A stretch of 64,000 nt of DNA, from positions 70,325,086 through 70,389,085 of the forward strand of contig CM077668.1 of the NCBI GenBank assembly GCA_039707655.1, read 5' to 3'. Positions 1 through 12,744 of this stretch are shown piece by piece. The stretch comes from Elymus sibiricus. Its lineage: Eukaryota > Streptophyta > Magnoliopsida > Poales > Poaceae. Position 1 is the first letter of the stretch, and each line of letters begins with the position of its first letter. The notes under the pieces were generated by a model. The model did no database searches. It had not been told where the DNA came from and was given only the letters and a program-made list of their open reading frames with translations. Both the position numbers and the translations under genes were made by a program.

Positions 1-71
1 TTCATCATATCCAGATTAATAGTTTGCGTGTACAGTTTTGTTAAATGCTGAAGTTTTTTTATGTCTTTCAG
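1..71 (+). other. Intron 3' end of the PRT6-like gene
   Basis: This T-rich stretch ends in TTTCAG at 66-71, a normal splice acceptor. The upstream exon is outside the window. Confidence 0.8.
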
Positions 72-3000
72 ATATGAGCCAGTTCTGATGCAAGAAATGC
101 TAGTTTTTCTTATACAACTAGTCAAAGAACGCAGATTTATTGGGCGTTCGACAGCAGACAACTTGAAGAGAGAATTGATTTATAAATTGGCTGTTGGAGA
201 TGCCACCCATAGCCAGATTGTGAAGTCTCTTCCCAGGGACCTTTCGTCAAGTGACCAACTTCAAAGTGTTCTAGATTCACTCGCAGTTTACTCTAATCCA
301 TCTGGAATGAAACAGGTTTTAATCCTTGAAATTGTATAACATGCTTCAGCGATTCCTTATTTACATTTGAATGCATGACTAATAAGAAAAATTATCACAG
401 GGCAAGTATGTGCTTCGCAAAGCATTCTGGAAGGAATTGGACTTGTATCACCCGCGCTGGAATTCCAGAGAAATACAGATTGCTGAAGAGAGATATTACC
501 GTTTTTGCAAAGTTTCTGCTTTTAACGCTCAACTACCTCAATGGACTCATGTTTTTAGCCCTCTGCGCAGTATTTCTAACATAGCCACCTCCAAAGCTGT
601 CCTTCAAATTGTTCGTGCTGTTCTCTTCTATGCTGTTTACACCGAAGCATCATCGGTATCACGTGCCCCGGACAATGTTCTTGTGATGGGTTTGCACCTG
701 CTTTCGTTGGCACTTGACATATGTGAATCAGAGAGTCAAACGTATGCGGACAAATATGGGATGGACATAGTGCAGCATGATGCTGAATCATGGGTTGTCC
801 TGTCATCGTATGCAGAAGAGGCTTTTCCCATATTGACCTATTCTACTGAATCAGTCTCTCCAGAGTCTGACAAAGTAAAGAATGAGAGCATGCTAACCTT
901 GCTTGTTTCACTAATGCGCAAGAATGACAGCACCTTTTCTGGATCCAAGTACTGCAATGTTCCATCTCTAGTTGAGAGTTTGTTAAAAAGATTTGCCAAG
1001 TTAAGTAAGCAGTGCATGTCTGCATCAAGACAAATGGCACCGCAAGTAGTTCCATCTGTTCCGGATCATGGTAGCACTAAACAGAATTCAGGATCTCCAG
1101 ATCTGATGGACAAGAAGGCAAAAGCGCGCCAACGTCAGGCCGCAATCATGGTAAATGCTTAATTAAAAAAGTAAACTATATACGTTTCAGCTGTCGTCAA
1201 ATAAATTGTTTGGATGGACTTACAAAACCTGGGCATATAATTTTTCGTATCTAATCTGTATGTCAGGCAAAAATGAAAGCAGAGCAGTCAAAATTTGCTG
1301 AAAGTATGAAGGCATCAGAAAATGAAGGGCATACTGATGCAACATTTGAGCCAGATGCATCCAGTTCAACCGCCGTTGCCTCTGAGGAGTCACGACCAGT
1401 TTGCTCTCTATGCCGGGATTCAGATTCCAAAAGTCCACTCTGCTATTTGATTCTTCTTCAGGTAATAATCCTTGACTCGACAATGGTGATTCTCTTTTCT
1501 GTAGTAATTTGTCAACATAAAGTACCTTTCTCTGTCCCATGTGCAAAAGCATGACTAGCAAATTTTCTGTTATGTTACATGTTGGTCGTATAGTATTCTT
1601 ACTTGTTCTATATAATCTAGAAATCTCGGCTTGCAACTTTTGTTGAAACGGGCAATCCGTCCTGGGATAATTTGAGTCAATCAAAGAAGACATCTGGGTC
1701 CATCAGACGGGAAAAATCAACTGATTCCTCGGGTGCTGGGTCTTCTAGTTCAGAGGAACTTGTCAGGGATACAACGATAGAACCTTCCTTTGAATTAGAC
1801 AGCATGGAAGTTGACGCATTTCTTGATTTCTCAAATGAGCAACATCCACTGATTAGATATATATCATGTTTCCCAAGTGGACGCTGTACTGGCAATGCAG
1901 ATGACAATATCTCCCTTGAGACAATTGAGGCTGATGTATACAAGTCTATCGTAAATGATCTGGTTGGCATTCAAGATGGTGAGCAGAGTTTGTCTACTTC
2001 AAATCTCACAGCTGGCTCCAAGACAAGCACAAGCCCTAAAAGTTCTGTTCTGGGAACATATGTTACTTGTCTTTCAACGAAATACCGTCTTTCTTCTTTC
2101 TGTGATGTAGCCTCCAAATCTTCTGCCCCAGTAACAATAAGAAACAGATTTGGTCCTGTTGATTGTGATGGCATCCACATCTCTTCTTGCGGACATGCTG
2201 TACATCAAGAATGTCATGATCGATATTTGTTTTCCTTGAAACAAAGGTATGCTGCACGGTTTCCATTCAAATCCCTTGAATTCATTCTTATCAAGTTCAA
2301 ATAGGATACACTATTTCATATTGTGCCTTTGAGTAGTTTTCTGTTTGAATTGGCATCTCACAGTTATCCATACAAATATAATAAGCATGAGTTGCCTTTG
2401 ATCCAACCAATTCAGACCATCCAAAAAGCATTGATCCAATGGAGCCTGCATTAGTGGTTGTCTTATGCTGGCTTCTCACACTTCTCTTGATTGAATCTAC
2501 AATCTCAGTGCAGCAACTTTACTTTTTTGTTTCTTAACAGATATATCAGGAGACTTGGTTTTGAAGGAGGTCATATTGTCGATCCTGATCTGGTATTTCT
2601 ACTGATGCATTAGACACTTTTGTCTTCTTTCTTTTGCTAATTCTGTACTTACACCTAGCTTTGTACAGGGAGAGTTGCTGTGTCCAGTGTGTCGCAGATT
2701 TGCAAATTCCATTCTTCCAGCATCACCGGATTTCTCTGGTATAACTAGGAAGGCGATGCCAATTGCGCAAATTATGCCTACTGAAGCTGCTGCAACTATA
2801 CATAATTTACAGTTCCCTCGCGCACTGGCCCTCCTTGAAAGTGCCAGAAAAATTGTTGGACAAAGCACATTTCTAAAAGCTTTCCCTGGGAATGTGAATG
2901 ACACTGCGGAGCCAGCTTTAGATCCTTCCCTTCGAAGACTCACTATGCTTTACTATCCTCGCAGCAAAAGCAGCTTTTCAGCATCTGAAAGGCTAAGCCC

Positions 3001-5809
3001 ATCCTTGTTTCTCTGGGAAACACTTCGGTACTCTGTTGTTTCAACAGAGATCGCTTCTCGTGATAGAATGTCAAGCTATTCTGCTCAATCGAAGTCTTGC
3101 TTAGAATCTCTGCGCAGCGAATTGAATTCATCGAGTGGATTCATATTGTCTCTATTGTTTCGTGTTTCTCACTCTGCACGTGTTCTGAACCGCCGTGAGG
3201 TTCTTCTGAGATTTGAAGGTATCCAACTATTAGCAGGGTCCATTTGCTCTGGTATTTCTGGCGATAAAGATCTTTTGGATGCTACCAAGCGAAAAGGTAT
3301 ATAGGGCACCTTGGCCCCCTTCGTACAATCTTCCTACCACAAGATTTTTCCCAGTGTTGTTTCTTAGTACTCACCTACTTTGACTTATAAATTCTAATAG
3401 CTATCACGGTAAATTATATAGTTATTCAAAAGATCAAATGGGTAACTTGTATGATGTACCTAATTTTGTGTTTTTGGATCTTGTTTACTGGAAATTCAAA
3501 TCACTATATATGTGCAGGAATATACCATATTTATGTACCCTCTTTCTCACATTTCCGTTTTTGATAGGCACTTCGCTACCTATGGTTGACCCGGAAAGTG
3601 AGGGTGAAATATTTCCTGATATTCAATTTTGGAAGCAATGTGCTGATCCAATCCTTGCTCAAGATCCATTTTCTTCATTGATGTCAGCACTTTTCTGTCT
3701 ACCTGTTGAAGTTTTGACATCCACAGAATTCTTCATCCCTATTGTTCATCTATTCTACATTGTTTGTGTCATTCAGGTATACTGTTCTGCAATCTCCCAC
3801 CACCTACATATTTCTGTTATGGTGTATTTCTTTGTAACATATGCATTGTGCTGTAGGCACTAATAACATGCTATCGAGACGAAGCCTTTGACAGATCAAG
3901 CTTCCGTGACTGCCTTCTTAACGATGTTTGCCAGGAGATGTCAGGATATGATATTGCTAGAGAATATTTTGTATCTAAGCACATCGATCCCTCTTGTGAT
4001 CCAAAAGATATGGTACGGAGATTAACACATCCTTATCTTCGGAGGTGTGCATTGCTTTGGGAGCTGCTAAAATCCTCTTCCTCAGCACCCTTATATGACA
4101 GTTCCAATATTTGGGAAGGGTCACATCTTCACTTAGATAGTAGCACAGCGGAAGGCAATTCTTCACTGGCAGTGGAGCTGGATGGAGTACGAGAACTGGA
4201 ACACCTCTTTCAAATTCAGCCACTGGACCTGATTCTCAAAGATGAGTGTGTACATATGCTTGCCTTGAGATGGTCTCAACATTTCTGTGAAGACTACAGA
4301 TCTCGCAAGTATAGAGGCATCCTCTTTTCTACCCCCGCGGTCCCATTCAGGCTGATGCAGTTACCACCTGTCTACCAAGTTCTCCTAGAAAGGTATAGTC
4401 TGAATCTTCTAAGTTTTCTGGTCCGTGTACGCGTGTGTTCAGTGGCTTCAGGAGCTCGACTTTGGTTTTCAACTTAACATCTTACTCTCTTGTCCACCAG
4501 ATATGTCAAGATGCAATGCCCTGATTGTGGTTCAGTGCCTGATGAGCCAGCGTTATGTTTGCTTTGTGGCAAGCTATGTTCACCTAGTTGGAAACCATGC
4601 TGCAGGTGAGTGTTTCAGCTTTTGTACTCCCCACTCCACCAATGTTTGTTCTTCTGTAATTTATGAAATGTTAAACCTGTTCTTTTTCTAATGTTTAGGG
4701 CTGGTAAATGCCTAAATCATGCGTCTCAGTGTGGTGCTGGTGTTGGCATATTTCTTTTGGTGAGGGTATGTGTCACATCATCCCACTTCATCCGATGAAG
4801 TTACTGTCAACATTTTTCTGCTCTTTTTTTTGTGATATCAAAAGATTTTGTCGGTTTTGATAGTTGCTCTTTGCAGAAAACAACAATCCTGTTGCAACGA
4901 TCGGCTCGTCTTGCATTTTGGCCATCTCTGTACCTTGATGCTTTTGGTGAGGAGGTATTGGACTTACTAATGAACATTTTCATTTAATACTTGAGCCTTT
5001 TTTCAGCCACTCCGGATTTATTTCATCCATGTATGGTTCCATATCAGTACCTGCTGCCAAATAAACTGAAGAACATAGGCAATGTAGTATATCCGTTGCT
5101 GAATTAATGTGAGGAACCGTCGCCACCAAATAATCGAGTGAACTGACCAACCAATATTGCTGCCGGGTCTATGAGGGACGCTATCAAAGAATCCGGCGAC
5201 ACTTAGACTGCTGTCTGCTGCACCACCACCATCGTAGAATATGCACATGCAAATATGATTTAACCTAATCACACAATAGTTGACATTGAGGGTTTGAGCA
5301 TTGCATGTAGAGTGAATTGCGTGAACTGCCAGACTTTGCCGTAAATCTTTTGAAGCGTATCATGGTGTTCCATTTCCTGCCTACAAAAAGAGAAATGGTT
5401 CTTTTTGGTGGTTACCTCGTGATACAAAGCTATGAAGTATGCAACACCTCGTGATAGTATGCGCTGCCAAGTGGTGCACTAAACAAATGATACGACCAAA
5501 GGCTGTCGGGGTTTTTCTTTTCTTTTTTAGAAGCTACCTTGTACCCCTTTGCTTATGCATGTATGTACCTTTTGGATGCAGGATCATGAAATGCACAGAG
5601 GAAAGCCCTTATATCTGAGCCAAGAAAGATACGCAGCCCTCACATATCTGGTAACAGTCCCCTTTGCTTATCCTCTATATTTGTCATGGATCTATGTTCA
5701 AGATGGGATAACATGTTCTCATTTGATTTGATAGGTGGCATCTCATAGCCTTGACCGGACTTCTGAAGTTCTGCGGCAAACAACCATCAGCTTTTATACA
5801 TCTGATTAA
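72..5809 (+). CDS. PRT6: PRT6-like N-degron E3 ubiquitin ligase, 3' half (13 exons)
   Basis: Exons read at 72-315, 401-1150, 1267-1461, 1621-2246, 2541-2592, 2669-3296, 3568-3776, 3857-4392, 4501-4605, 4699-4765, 4877-4954, 5582-5650 and 5735-5809. All junctions are GT-AG and together they give one open frame of 1210 codons plus TAA. A bipartite RING-like region is visible: PVCSLCRD at the end of the third exon, [14 protein letters not shown] in the fourth, and LLCPVCRR in the sixth. The C-terminus contains [19 protein letters not shown], then [18 protein letters not shown] and [18 protein letters not shown], the conserved C-terminal domain of UBR1/PRT6 proteins. In plants PRT6 recognises basic N-terminal residues and targets proteins such as group VII ERF factors for proteasomal degradation in oxygen sensing. 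The UBR box would lie upstream and is not seen. The 627-bp intron 4955-5581 is unusually long for this gene end. No frame damage is seen. Confidence 0.93.
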
Positions 5810-5956
5810 GTGCATTGTTTTGAGGAACAATGCCCAAAGGTTTGGATATTGTACGTTTTTATCATGGAATACTTGGAAGTGCCGTGAAGCATTGTATGTT
5901 TTCCAGGATTAAGATAACTGGCATATCACCCATCCCATAGTAGCCTCTGCTGTTAC

Positions 5957-6045
5957 TACTCCCTCTGTCCCAGAAAGCTTGTCTTAAATTTGTGTTAGAT
6001 AACGTATCTAGATAAATCTAAGAGAAGCTTTTTGGGACGGAGGTA
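5957..6045. mobile_element. Stowaway MITE (89 bp)
   Basis: The element starts TA-CTCCCTCTGTCCCAG and ends TTTTTGGGACGGAGG-TA, the terminal inverted repeats and TA target duplication of Tc1/mariner-type Stowaway MITEs. The right end lacks the last GAG of the usual CTCCCTCCGT terminus. It lies about 150 bp beyond the stop codon of the PRT6-like gene and may fall in its 3' untranslated region. Confidence 0.85.
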
Positions 6046-6180
6046 ATATTCCTCTACTAACTGTTCTAGCCAAAGCATTTACAACAGATCTCACACAGTA
6101 CATGACAAGAAAGAATATGGTTTGACATAGTCGTGTAGTTTGCAAGGATATATTTCATCTCGTTTCCTGTTATAGGCTGA

Positions 6181-6294
6181 TACTTCCTCCCCGAATTACT
6201 TGTCGCAGGAATGGGTGTATCTAGCCGTATTTTAGCTCTAGATACATTCATTTTTATCCATTTTTGCGACAAGTAATTCCGAACGGAGGGAGTA
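6181..6294. mobile_element. Stowaway MITE (114 bp)
   Basis: The left end TACTTCCTCCCCGAATTACT pairs with the right end AGTAATTCCGAACGGAGGGA, followed by GTA. The inner arms continue as CTTGTCGCA and TGCGACAAG, giving a near-perfect hairpin. The TA duplication is present on both sides. This is a common Triticeae Stowaway family. Confidence 0.9.
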
Positions 6295-7120
6295 TTATAG
6301 ATCCCCACCGTTTATGTCTGCATTTCTTGCCGCAGTACGAACCGTGGTAACCATGTTGATCTTGGTGTAGCTGTTTTATTGACAGGATCATGTGATGTGC
6401 ATATTTTCTGGGAACTGTCGTCTAGCTTCATATTCATGCTTTCCAGTGATAGCGAATTGCATCCATTCCCAAGGTGATAACCACAGCATTTTATTTTGCA
6501 CATGCATGGCCACACATCTTTTCTCTTTGATTTCCCCTTTCTGAAACTTGTCTCATCTTAGGTGGCGCGGATTCTGCCAGACTATCGAGCCATGCGTCTG
6601 TGTTTCAGACCTTGTTCTCGCGCGCAATGTACAGCGGTGCCTATGATGCCCCTTTTTTCTTTCCTTTTTCGTTCTGTTAGCCTGTGAACGGATGGTTGGT
6701 TGAACCGTTCACATTGTACAAATTCATTGGTCGATCGTGAATTTCGCCGTGCGAAACTATCTGCAAGAAATGTAGGCTAATTAAACTGGTAACTGGCGTC
6801 ATTTGCAGCGTCATGCAGTATGCATCCCTTTTTATTTTTTGCTTGAAAGTCCCCCACTCACAAAAAAGAAAGAATAAACTAGAACAATGAGTTTTTAATG
6901 AAAACAATGTAGATAAATCTTGGAATAGTATGCGATTCCAGACAAAAGGCAGTAACCCTTGTTGTGTTCACCCAACGGATTCAGTGCACATGCCGACCGC
7001 CTTCGTGGCCACCATCCATCTGATCTATTTTTGATCAGATGGGCTCAAGAGGGTTCTCCTCGGAGCCCATCTCCACCGCCGCTGGGGAGAGAAGCTCCAC
7101 CTGTGCTGCCTCTACACAGC

Positions 7121-7176
7121 GTGCCAATGGCCATGGCGTCGCTCAAGCGTGCCAATGGCCATGGCGTCGCTCAAGC
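7121..7176 (+). repeat. Perfect 28-bp tandem duplication
   Basis: A unit beginning GTGCCAATGGCCATGGCGTC and ending GCTCAAGC occurs twice head to tail (7121-7148 and 7149-7176). The surroundings are GC-rich but show no recognisable gene. Confidence 0.85.
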
Positions 7177-8297
7177 CTGCCCTGACCTCACGCAGCCTCC
7201 TATCCTCACGTCATCTGGTGGCTGCTGTCGGTCGGCGTCACTGAGGTCAGCCCGGTCGTGCCCCTACTCTTCCTTCCCGGGCTCTCCTCACCATAATCTC
7301 TCTCTCTAGGATTGGGGTGAGATGTTTTGTTTCGAAACAAAGGGCCTGTTACAATTGCAACAAGTTTTGTTGCAAAAGGGACATGTTTCAACCTCGCAAA
7401 AAAAAAATTGCAATTTTTTCTGCAACAAGATCCGTGTAGCAGAAATTTTCTGCAATAGGGTGTGCTTAGGTCTCAATCGACTGAGAAAATGGCATAACAT
7501 GTAAGAAAGGAAAAAGAAAAAAAAACTAAAGATTTTTTTTTTGCACGGATCTTAATGTAAAATCTCACGAATATAGCATTGACGGAGACATATCAAAGTA
7601 GATTTAGCAAAAATGTAAAGCTGCAGAAAATACCGTAACACCATTCTTGTTGCGAAGGGGCTGCTCACGTGGGCACATCAGACGATCATTAGTGGGTCCA
7701 TCCAATGGTCATGGAGGCAATCAACTTTTCTCTAAACCCAACATACATAATAATTAATTGGATTGGGAGGGGAATTATCCATCGACGGGCTGGGCCAAAA
7801 CACTAAGTAGTATGTAGTAAAAAGAATGCAGTTTTGGAAGGTGGATCACGACCCCTTTGGCCTCCACGAGGCTCCGTCAGTGTATCTTATGATATGTACT
7901 TTGAACAGTTGTGCTGCGCTAGCAATTTCTGTATTGTGGTACACCATTCGTGTGGTCAAGCCATGCCGGTAATGTATCCAAGCACATGCCATCACTGGCG
8001 GCCATTGATAAAAATGGCGTGTCATTATCGCATGATTGAACGCCCGAGTTTGTTACCCTCACAAGGATAGCCGGACAAGAGAGTGAGATTTTGCTCTCCC
8101 ATGCGACACCTTCCCAAGTGATTTAAATGATTTATTTAACTCGCAAACTTTTAATTTGAGTAGCGATCTGTTTTTGGTGGTGAGTTTGCCTTGATGGAAA
8201 AATAAGAACCCATGTTGTCATGTCCGACATTTTTTTCTTCTTCCCATCATCAATATTTGCCAGGTTATGTCACTGTGGTTATCATGTTAGTATATAT

Positions 8298-8474
8298 AGT
8301 TTACAATGTTATGTAGAGGCGCTATAAAGTGAATGTTCACGCGTTATCATAACAGTTTACAATGTTATTTAGAGGCCCTAAAGTGAGTGTTCACGTGTCA
8401 CCACAACAGTTTACAATGTTATGTAGAGGCGCTATAAAGTGGGTGTTCATGCGTTACCACAATAGTTTACAACT
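8298..8474 (+). repeat. Three-copy tandem repeat of about 55 bp
   Basis: Units begin AGTTTACAATGTTATGTAGA at 8298, 8354 and 8408 (56, 54 and 56 bp), and a fourth partial copy starts at 8464. Copies differ by scattered substitutions and a 2-bp deletion in copy 2. The array ends just before a Stowaway MITE. No function can be assigned. Confidence 0.85.
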
Positions 8475-8491
8475 ACTATATTACTATAATA

Positions 8492-8588
8492 TACTCCATC
8501 CATTCCACAATATAAGATGTTTTTGCAAGCTTGTTTAGCTTGCAAACTAGCTTGCAAAAACGTTTTATATTGTGGGACGGAGGGAGTA
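8492..8588. mobile_element. Stowaway MITE (97 bp)
   Basis: The left terminus TA-CTCCATCCATTCCACAATA pairs with the right terminus TATTGTGGGACGGAGGGAG-TA. The internal arms CTTGCAAA and GCTTGCAAAAACG continue the hairpin. Both TA duplications are present. Confidence 0.9.
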
Positions 8589-9259
8589 CTTTACAGATCA
8601 TATCATGGAGTTGGCAACCCATTAACCAATCTGCTAACTACGTGACTACAATCAAGGTGGCATCGGTTTGTAGTCATGTTGTCCTTCATTAATTTCTTAT
8701 TGCTTGACTTTATAATTGATACATAGTTGTCCTCTGCCAGTTTCCAATACTGAAACAAAATTGATGTCGATCGAGTGAGATTTAACTCACTTCAGTTGAC
8801 AACATAGGATGTTTTTCCTTTTTTTTTCTTCTTCTTCCTGTTTATCATTTTTTTCTTTACTTTTACCTTTTCTTTTGTCTCTATTTTTTTGTGCGTCTGG
8901 TGAGCGCATGGTCAATAGAGGATGTGCAAGTGTTGTTGCATGGCCGGCGCGCGTGCAATTGTAGTTGCATGCGATCGACAAGGGATGGTTGTGTGGCTGT
9001 CCCAACTGTAGTTGCACAAACAAAAATTAGGAATCTAAGAAAAAAAAACGGCACAAAAGATGAGCCAAGAAACATAAAAAACAAAAGAACACAGAAAAAT
9101 CGTATAAATCTCCTAAAAAGTTAGATGGTTATAGCGTTGACTGAGACTTAATTGTGAATTAGTAAATCCGTTACAATATAACTGTAACAAAGTAATAAAA
9201 TGAAAAATAAACTTGGTTACCCACAAGACAAGATAAATGTAATAACCACCATTACTTCT

Positions 9260-9811
9260 TCATCTTGGCGGTGGCGGTCGCCTGTTGGCGATGAGTTCCG
9301 CGATGTTGTACGCCATGCTGGAGAGCAACTGGTTAGCATTGTTCTCCTCCAACACGGGATCCTTGTTGGTGTAACTCTCCATCATGGCCAGTTCGCAGAA
9401 ATCCGGCTGGAACGAGGCGGCCTTGAGCTTGGGAGACGCCACGTCGAGGCGGCCGGCGTTGAGGTCGTCGAGCGCGCCGGCGACGTCCCCTTGCATGGCT
9501 TGGTACGTGACGATGCAGTTTTGGAGGGCGTCCACGAGCAGGTTGAGCACGTGCAACGTCGACGTGACGTTAGTGGCGGTGAGCTTGGCGGCGGCAATGG
9601 CGAGCCCGCGGGCGTCCATGGCGGGCGCGGCCGCCGGGTCGGCGGAGAGCGTGCGCACGCAGTACCGGTAGGGGGTGCTCACGGTGGCATTGGTGATCGC
9701 TACGCACGTCGACTTGATGACGTACGATGGACGGGCCGCCGCCGTGGACGCCGCGAGAAGGAAGGTGAGGAGAAGAAGGGACATGTGCTGCTGCTGCTGC
9801 TGGATCGCCAA
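9260..9811 (-). CDS. Invertase/pectin-methylesterase inhibitor-domain protein
   Basis: Intronless frame of 183 codons. Residues 9-26 form a hydrophobic secretory signal ending in an Ala-rich cleavage region (STAAA|RP). The mature part has the PMEI-fold signature: two N-terminal cysteines in STCVAITNATVSTPYRYC, followed by a four-helix-bundle-like Ala/Leu-rich region with two more cysteines (LQNCIVTY and PDFCELA). The C-terminus is a short proline run. Family members are apoplastic or vacuolar and inhibit acid invertases or pectin methylesterases; sequence alone does not say which. The length is typical for a stand-alone inhibitor. The start at 9811 gives a Gln-rich leader; Met10 is an alternative. 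A 244-codon frame on the opposite strand is its shadow. Confidence 0.85.
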   Translation of the reverse strand: MAIQQQQQHMSLLLLTFLLAASTAAARPSYVIKSTCVAITNATVSTPYRYCVRTLSADPAAAPAMDARGLAIAAAKLTATNVTSTLHVLNLLVDALQNCIVTYQAMQGDVAGALDDLNAGRLDVASPKLKAASFQPDFCELAMMESYTNKDPVLEENNANQLLSSMAYNIAELIANRRPPPPR

Positions 9812-10100
9812 CTAACCACTAATCCTTGCATGCATACGCGACGCGAGGGAGGGAGTAGTTGGTTGGTTGACGGGAGGCCAGGATCGATCTTAGGAGCAAC
9901 CAATCTTTGTTTTGTTGGGAACCAGTCCAAGTGACGTTGCCTGGATCACCGGACGGCACGCCACGGCACGGCCATTTCCTACGGCTATTCCAGGGCGTAG
10001 AAGCGAGCGAGATGCTGAGTTAATGGAACGGATGGCGGTGATCGCCGGTATCGCGCTCGATCTGCCGTGGGACGGTGGGAGGGAGGAGCCACGCGCTCCT
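9812..10100. other. 5' flank of the inhibitor gene
   Basis: This mixed-composition sequence should contain the promoter of the minus-strand inhibitor gene. I see no clear TATA box or repeat in it. Confidence 0.4.
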
Positions 10101-12110
10101 TCAATTCTTTGTTTGTTAGTTTATTTTTTATTTTTTCATTTTTTTTATATTTCGAAATACATATATTTCAAACATTACGTTAGCTAAATTTTGAAAAATG
10201 TCCATCGTGAATTTACAGAATGTTCATGCAGTGTAAAAATTTGTTCACACAACCTTTAGAAAAGATAGATAGCATTAAAAATGTTTCCTGACATTTTAAA
10301 AATGTGGATGTGTTCGAAAAATATGTTTATGATATTTCCAATTTTTTTTGACAAAATGTTCAAAAATATGTGCCTAATTTGAAAAGCAAAAACTTTTGCC
10401 CCATTCAAAAAAAATGTTCACATGAGTTCATCACATTTTTAAAATCGCTTATGTAATGTAAACAAATATTGGCATATTTAAAATAATGTTTCGTCTAATT
10501 AAAAAAAATGTTCACGGGTTCCAAGAATATTTTCTTGACATTAAAAATATTTATACAGTGTAAATAAATGTTCACATAGTTAAAAAATGTTTCATACTAT
10601 TAGAAATAAATGTTAAATGCGTATTTGAATTTTTCTAGCATTTTTGAGAAAAAAACTTTAATCTGTACTTGGAAAAATGTTCGTCATGTATTTGAGAAAT
10701 GTTCAACGTGCATTAAATTTTTTTAGGCGTGTATAAGAAAAATTATAACGTTTATTGTATTGAAAAAAAGGGAAAACAAAAAGAATCAAAGAAACTGGAA
10801 GATAACAAAAAAAAACCCATCAAAAACCGATAAAAACACACACACACAAAAAGCAACCACACAGAATATTCTGTAACCGGACCGAACTGGTTCATGGAAT
10901 CTTAGGAAAACTGCTCCTGCCCGCTACAGTACTGGGCTGGCCCATTAACCCCGCGCCAAAGGCGGCACCGAAGGATCTCTCCTGGTACCTCCAAGCTATA
11001 TGTTGCCTCGAAATCACTAGTTAAGTGTTACCCTTGCAAAGATTATTCCTACCTTCCCATGCGCGGGCAAGTGGCGCATTGCATGTGCGTCACTTGTCGC
11101 GACCTGAGAGTTTCCCTTTTTTTTTTCTTCTGTAGATCCCTTTATTCAAAACGTTTTATCTTTTGAACCGCTACCGTTTTCACCGTTAGATTTCGCGCGT
11201 CGAGATCTTTGAAAGTAGATCCCATGTTAATAGGTTTTGAGGAAAAAAAATTCACGAATAACCCTCGGAATAAACCAGAAGAAAATTTCTTTTTGTGCTT
11301 TTTTTTTGCTTCCACGAGAAGCAAATATTTTCTTCTCATGAAAACAGAAAAGAAATCACCCAATTTTTCTTCTTCTCCAAAACCTAGGACAAAAAGGGCG
11401 AAAACCGAAAAGCCCAAAAAACCAGAAAACCCCATATAAAACCTGAAAACGCGTACAGAAAAAAAAAATCTAGAGGGAGCGCCCAACACCGCATGCTCTA
11501 AGGGCACCAAAAGTGACCGCTAAAGGTTCCCCCCAAGGGGTAACCTTCAGTTAGTTGCTTTTACATTGCCTATTGCGACCGGTAACATAGCGTCGCCCCA
11601 AGGAGTACCCTTAGTGGGTTGGCCCAATCACAAAGTATTGTTCCGGTTTTCCTCTAGTTTTCTGTCGGGTTCAGTTCGTTTCTTTTGTTTTTTTTTGTCA
11701 TTTTTTTTACGTTACTTCAATGCTTTTCTTTATTTTTCTTGTTCTTTTTTCCTATTTTCCTACACATGTCTATTTTTCAACACACACTGTACATTTCATA
11801 TATCCGTGGAATTTTTTTCATATGCATTAAACATTTTCAAATTCATGATGTACATTTTTTTCAAATACATGTTTTGAACATTTTCTGAAATATAGGTTAA
11901 GCATTTTTTTAAACAAGGTGAGTATTTTAAATGGCATGCAATAGTCTTTACAAAAACTACGATTTTTATTACATTGTATAAACATTATTTTCATTGAACC
12001 TTTTTAAAAATGCCATATACATCTTTTGAATGGTACAAAACCTTTTTTACAACTACACAAACATTACTTTTACATTTTATGAGCATTTTTTACAAATGAA
12101 ACGAAACATA

Positions 12111-12424
12111 TCCTATATACCTAAGAGAGTCATCCCCACTAACTTATTTATCTCAATATTCAAGCATGTCACCTCATCATTTATGTATGGGATAAGGCCC
12201 ACCTAAACATGCAATCATGCATGGGATAAAACCCACCACAACATTCAACCATGCATGTGAAAATGTTTTCCATTAAATTATTATACTTTTATATTAAATA
12301 AATATTTTACAACTCTACACAATCAAATATAATAAGTCATATGTATTTTTAATTTTCTTGCTCATGTTATCAAACCCAAATTTCATCATTCAATTATCGC
12401 TGCAATGCACGGGGTATTCTCTAG
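12111..12424 (+). mobile_element. Short non-autonomous Helitron (copy 1)
   Basis: The element begins TCCTATATACCTAAGAGAGT directly after an A and ends GCAATGCACGGGGTATTCTCTAG directly before a T. This fits Helitron rules: 5' TC, 3' CTAG, insertion between A and T, and no target duplication. The interior repeats CATGCAA and ATGGGATAAGGCCCACC phrases and has no coding capacity. It is clearly related to the element at 12745-13063, in the same orientation. Confidence 0.65.
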
Positions 12425-12744
12425 TTTCTGAAATGCATGAACATTATTTAAAAATGTTGCGTGCATTTGTTTTGAATGATATCAACATTTTTTCAAAAGT
12501 TGTGTGAACAATTTTTTTACCGTGCATTAACATTTGATGACATTTTATGTAAATTAATTTTCGAAATATACAATATATTTTATAATATTTCGAAATGTGA
12601 AGAAAAGTAAAAAAGGAAAAGAGAAAAAAAAACGAACCTACCACTACTTGGGCCCGCTTGAGGCGATAGATCGAAGGGGTGGGGGCTGGGTGCTATATGC
12701 CATGCCATTCCCTATTTGGTGCTACAAGCGCCCGTTATAGGTCA

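Larger units (their letters stand above)
5810..9259. other. Intergenic region with MITEs and small tandem repeats
   Basis: This is the 3' flank of the PRT6-like gene and the spacer to the next gene. Three Stowaway MITEs and two tandem repeats in it are listed separately. Around 7320-7460 there are short palindromic runs of TTGCAACAAG type and A-tracts that look like degraded DNA-transposon ends. No coding region is convincing; reading frames of 60-116 codons here lack homology I recognise. Confidence 0.6.

Noticed and set aside
9200..9934. 244-codon plus-strand frame opposite the inhibitor gene
   Set aside because: It is the antisense shadow of a GC-rich real gene; the minus frame has a signal peptide and PMEI cysteines, the plus frame is Arg/Gly/Glu-rich with no motif.
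11142..11510. 122-codon minus-strand frame rich in Phe/Lys
   Set aside because: Low-complexity A/T-tract translation inside transposon debris.
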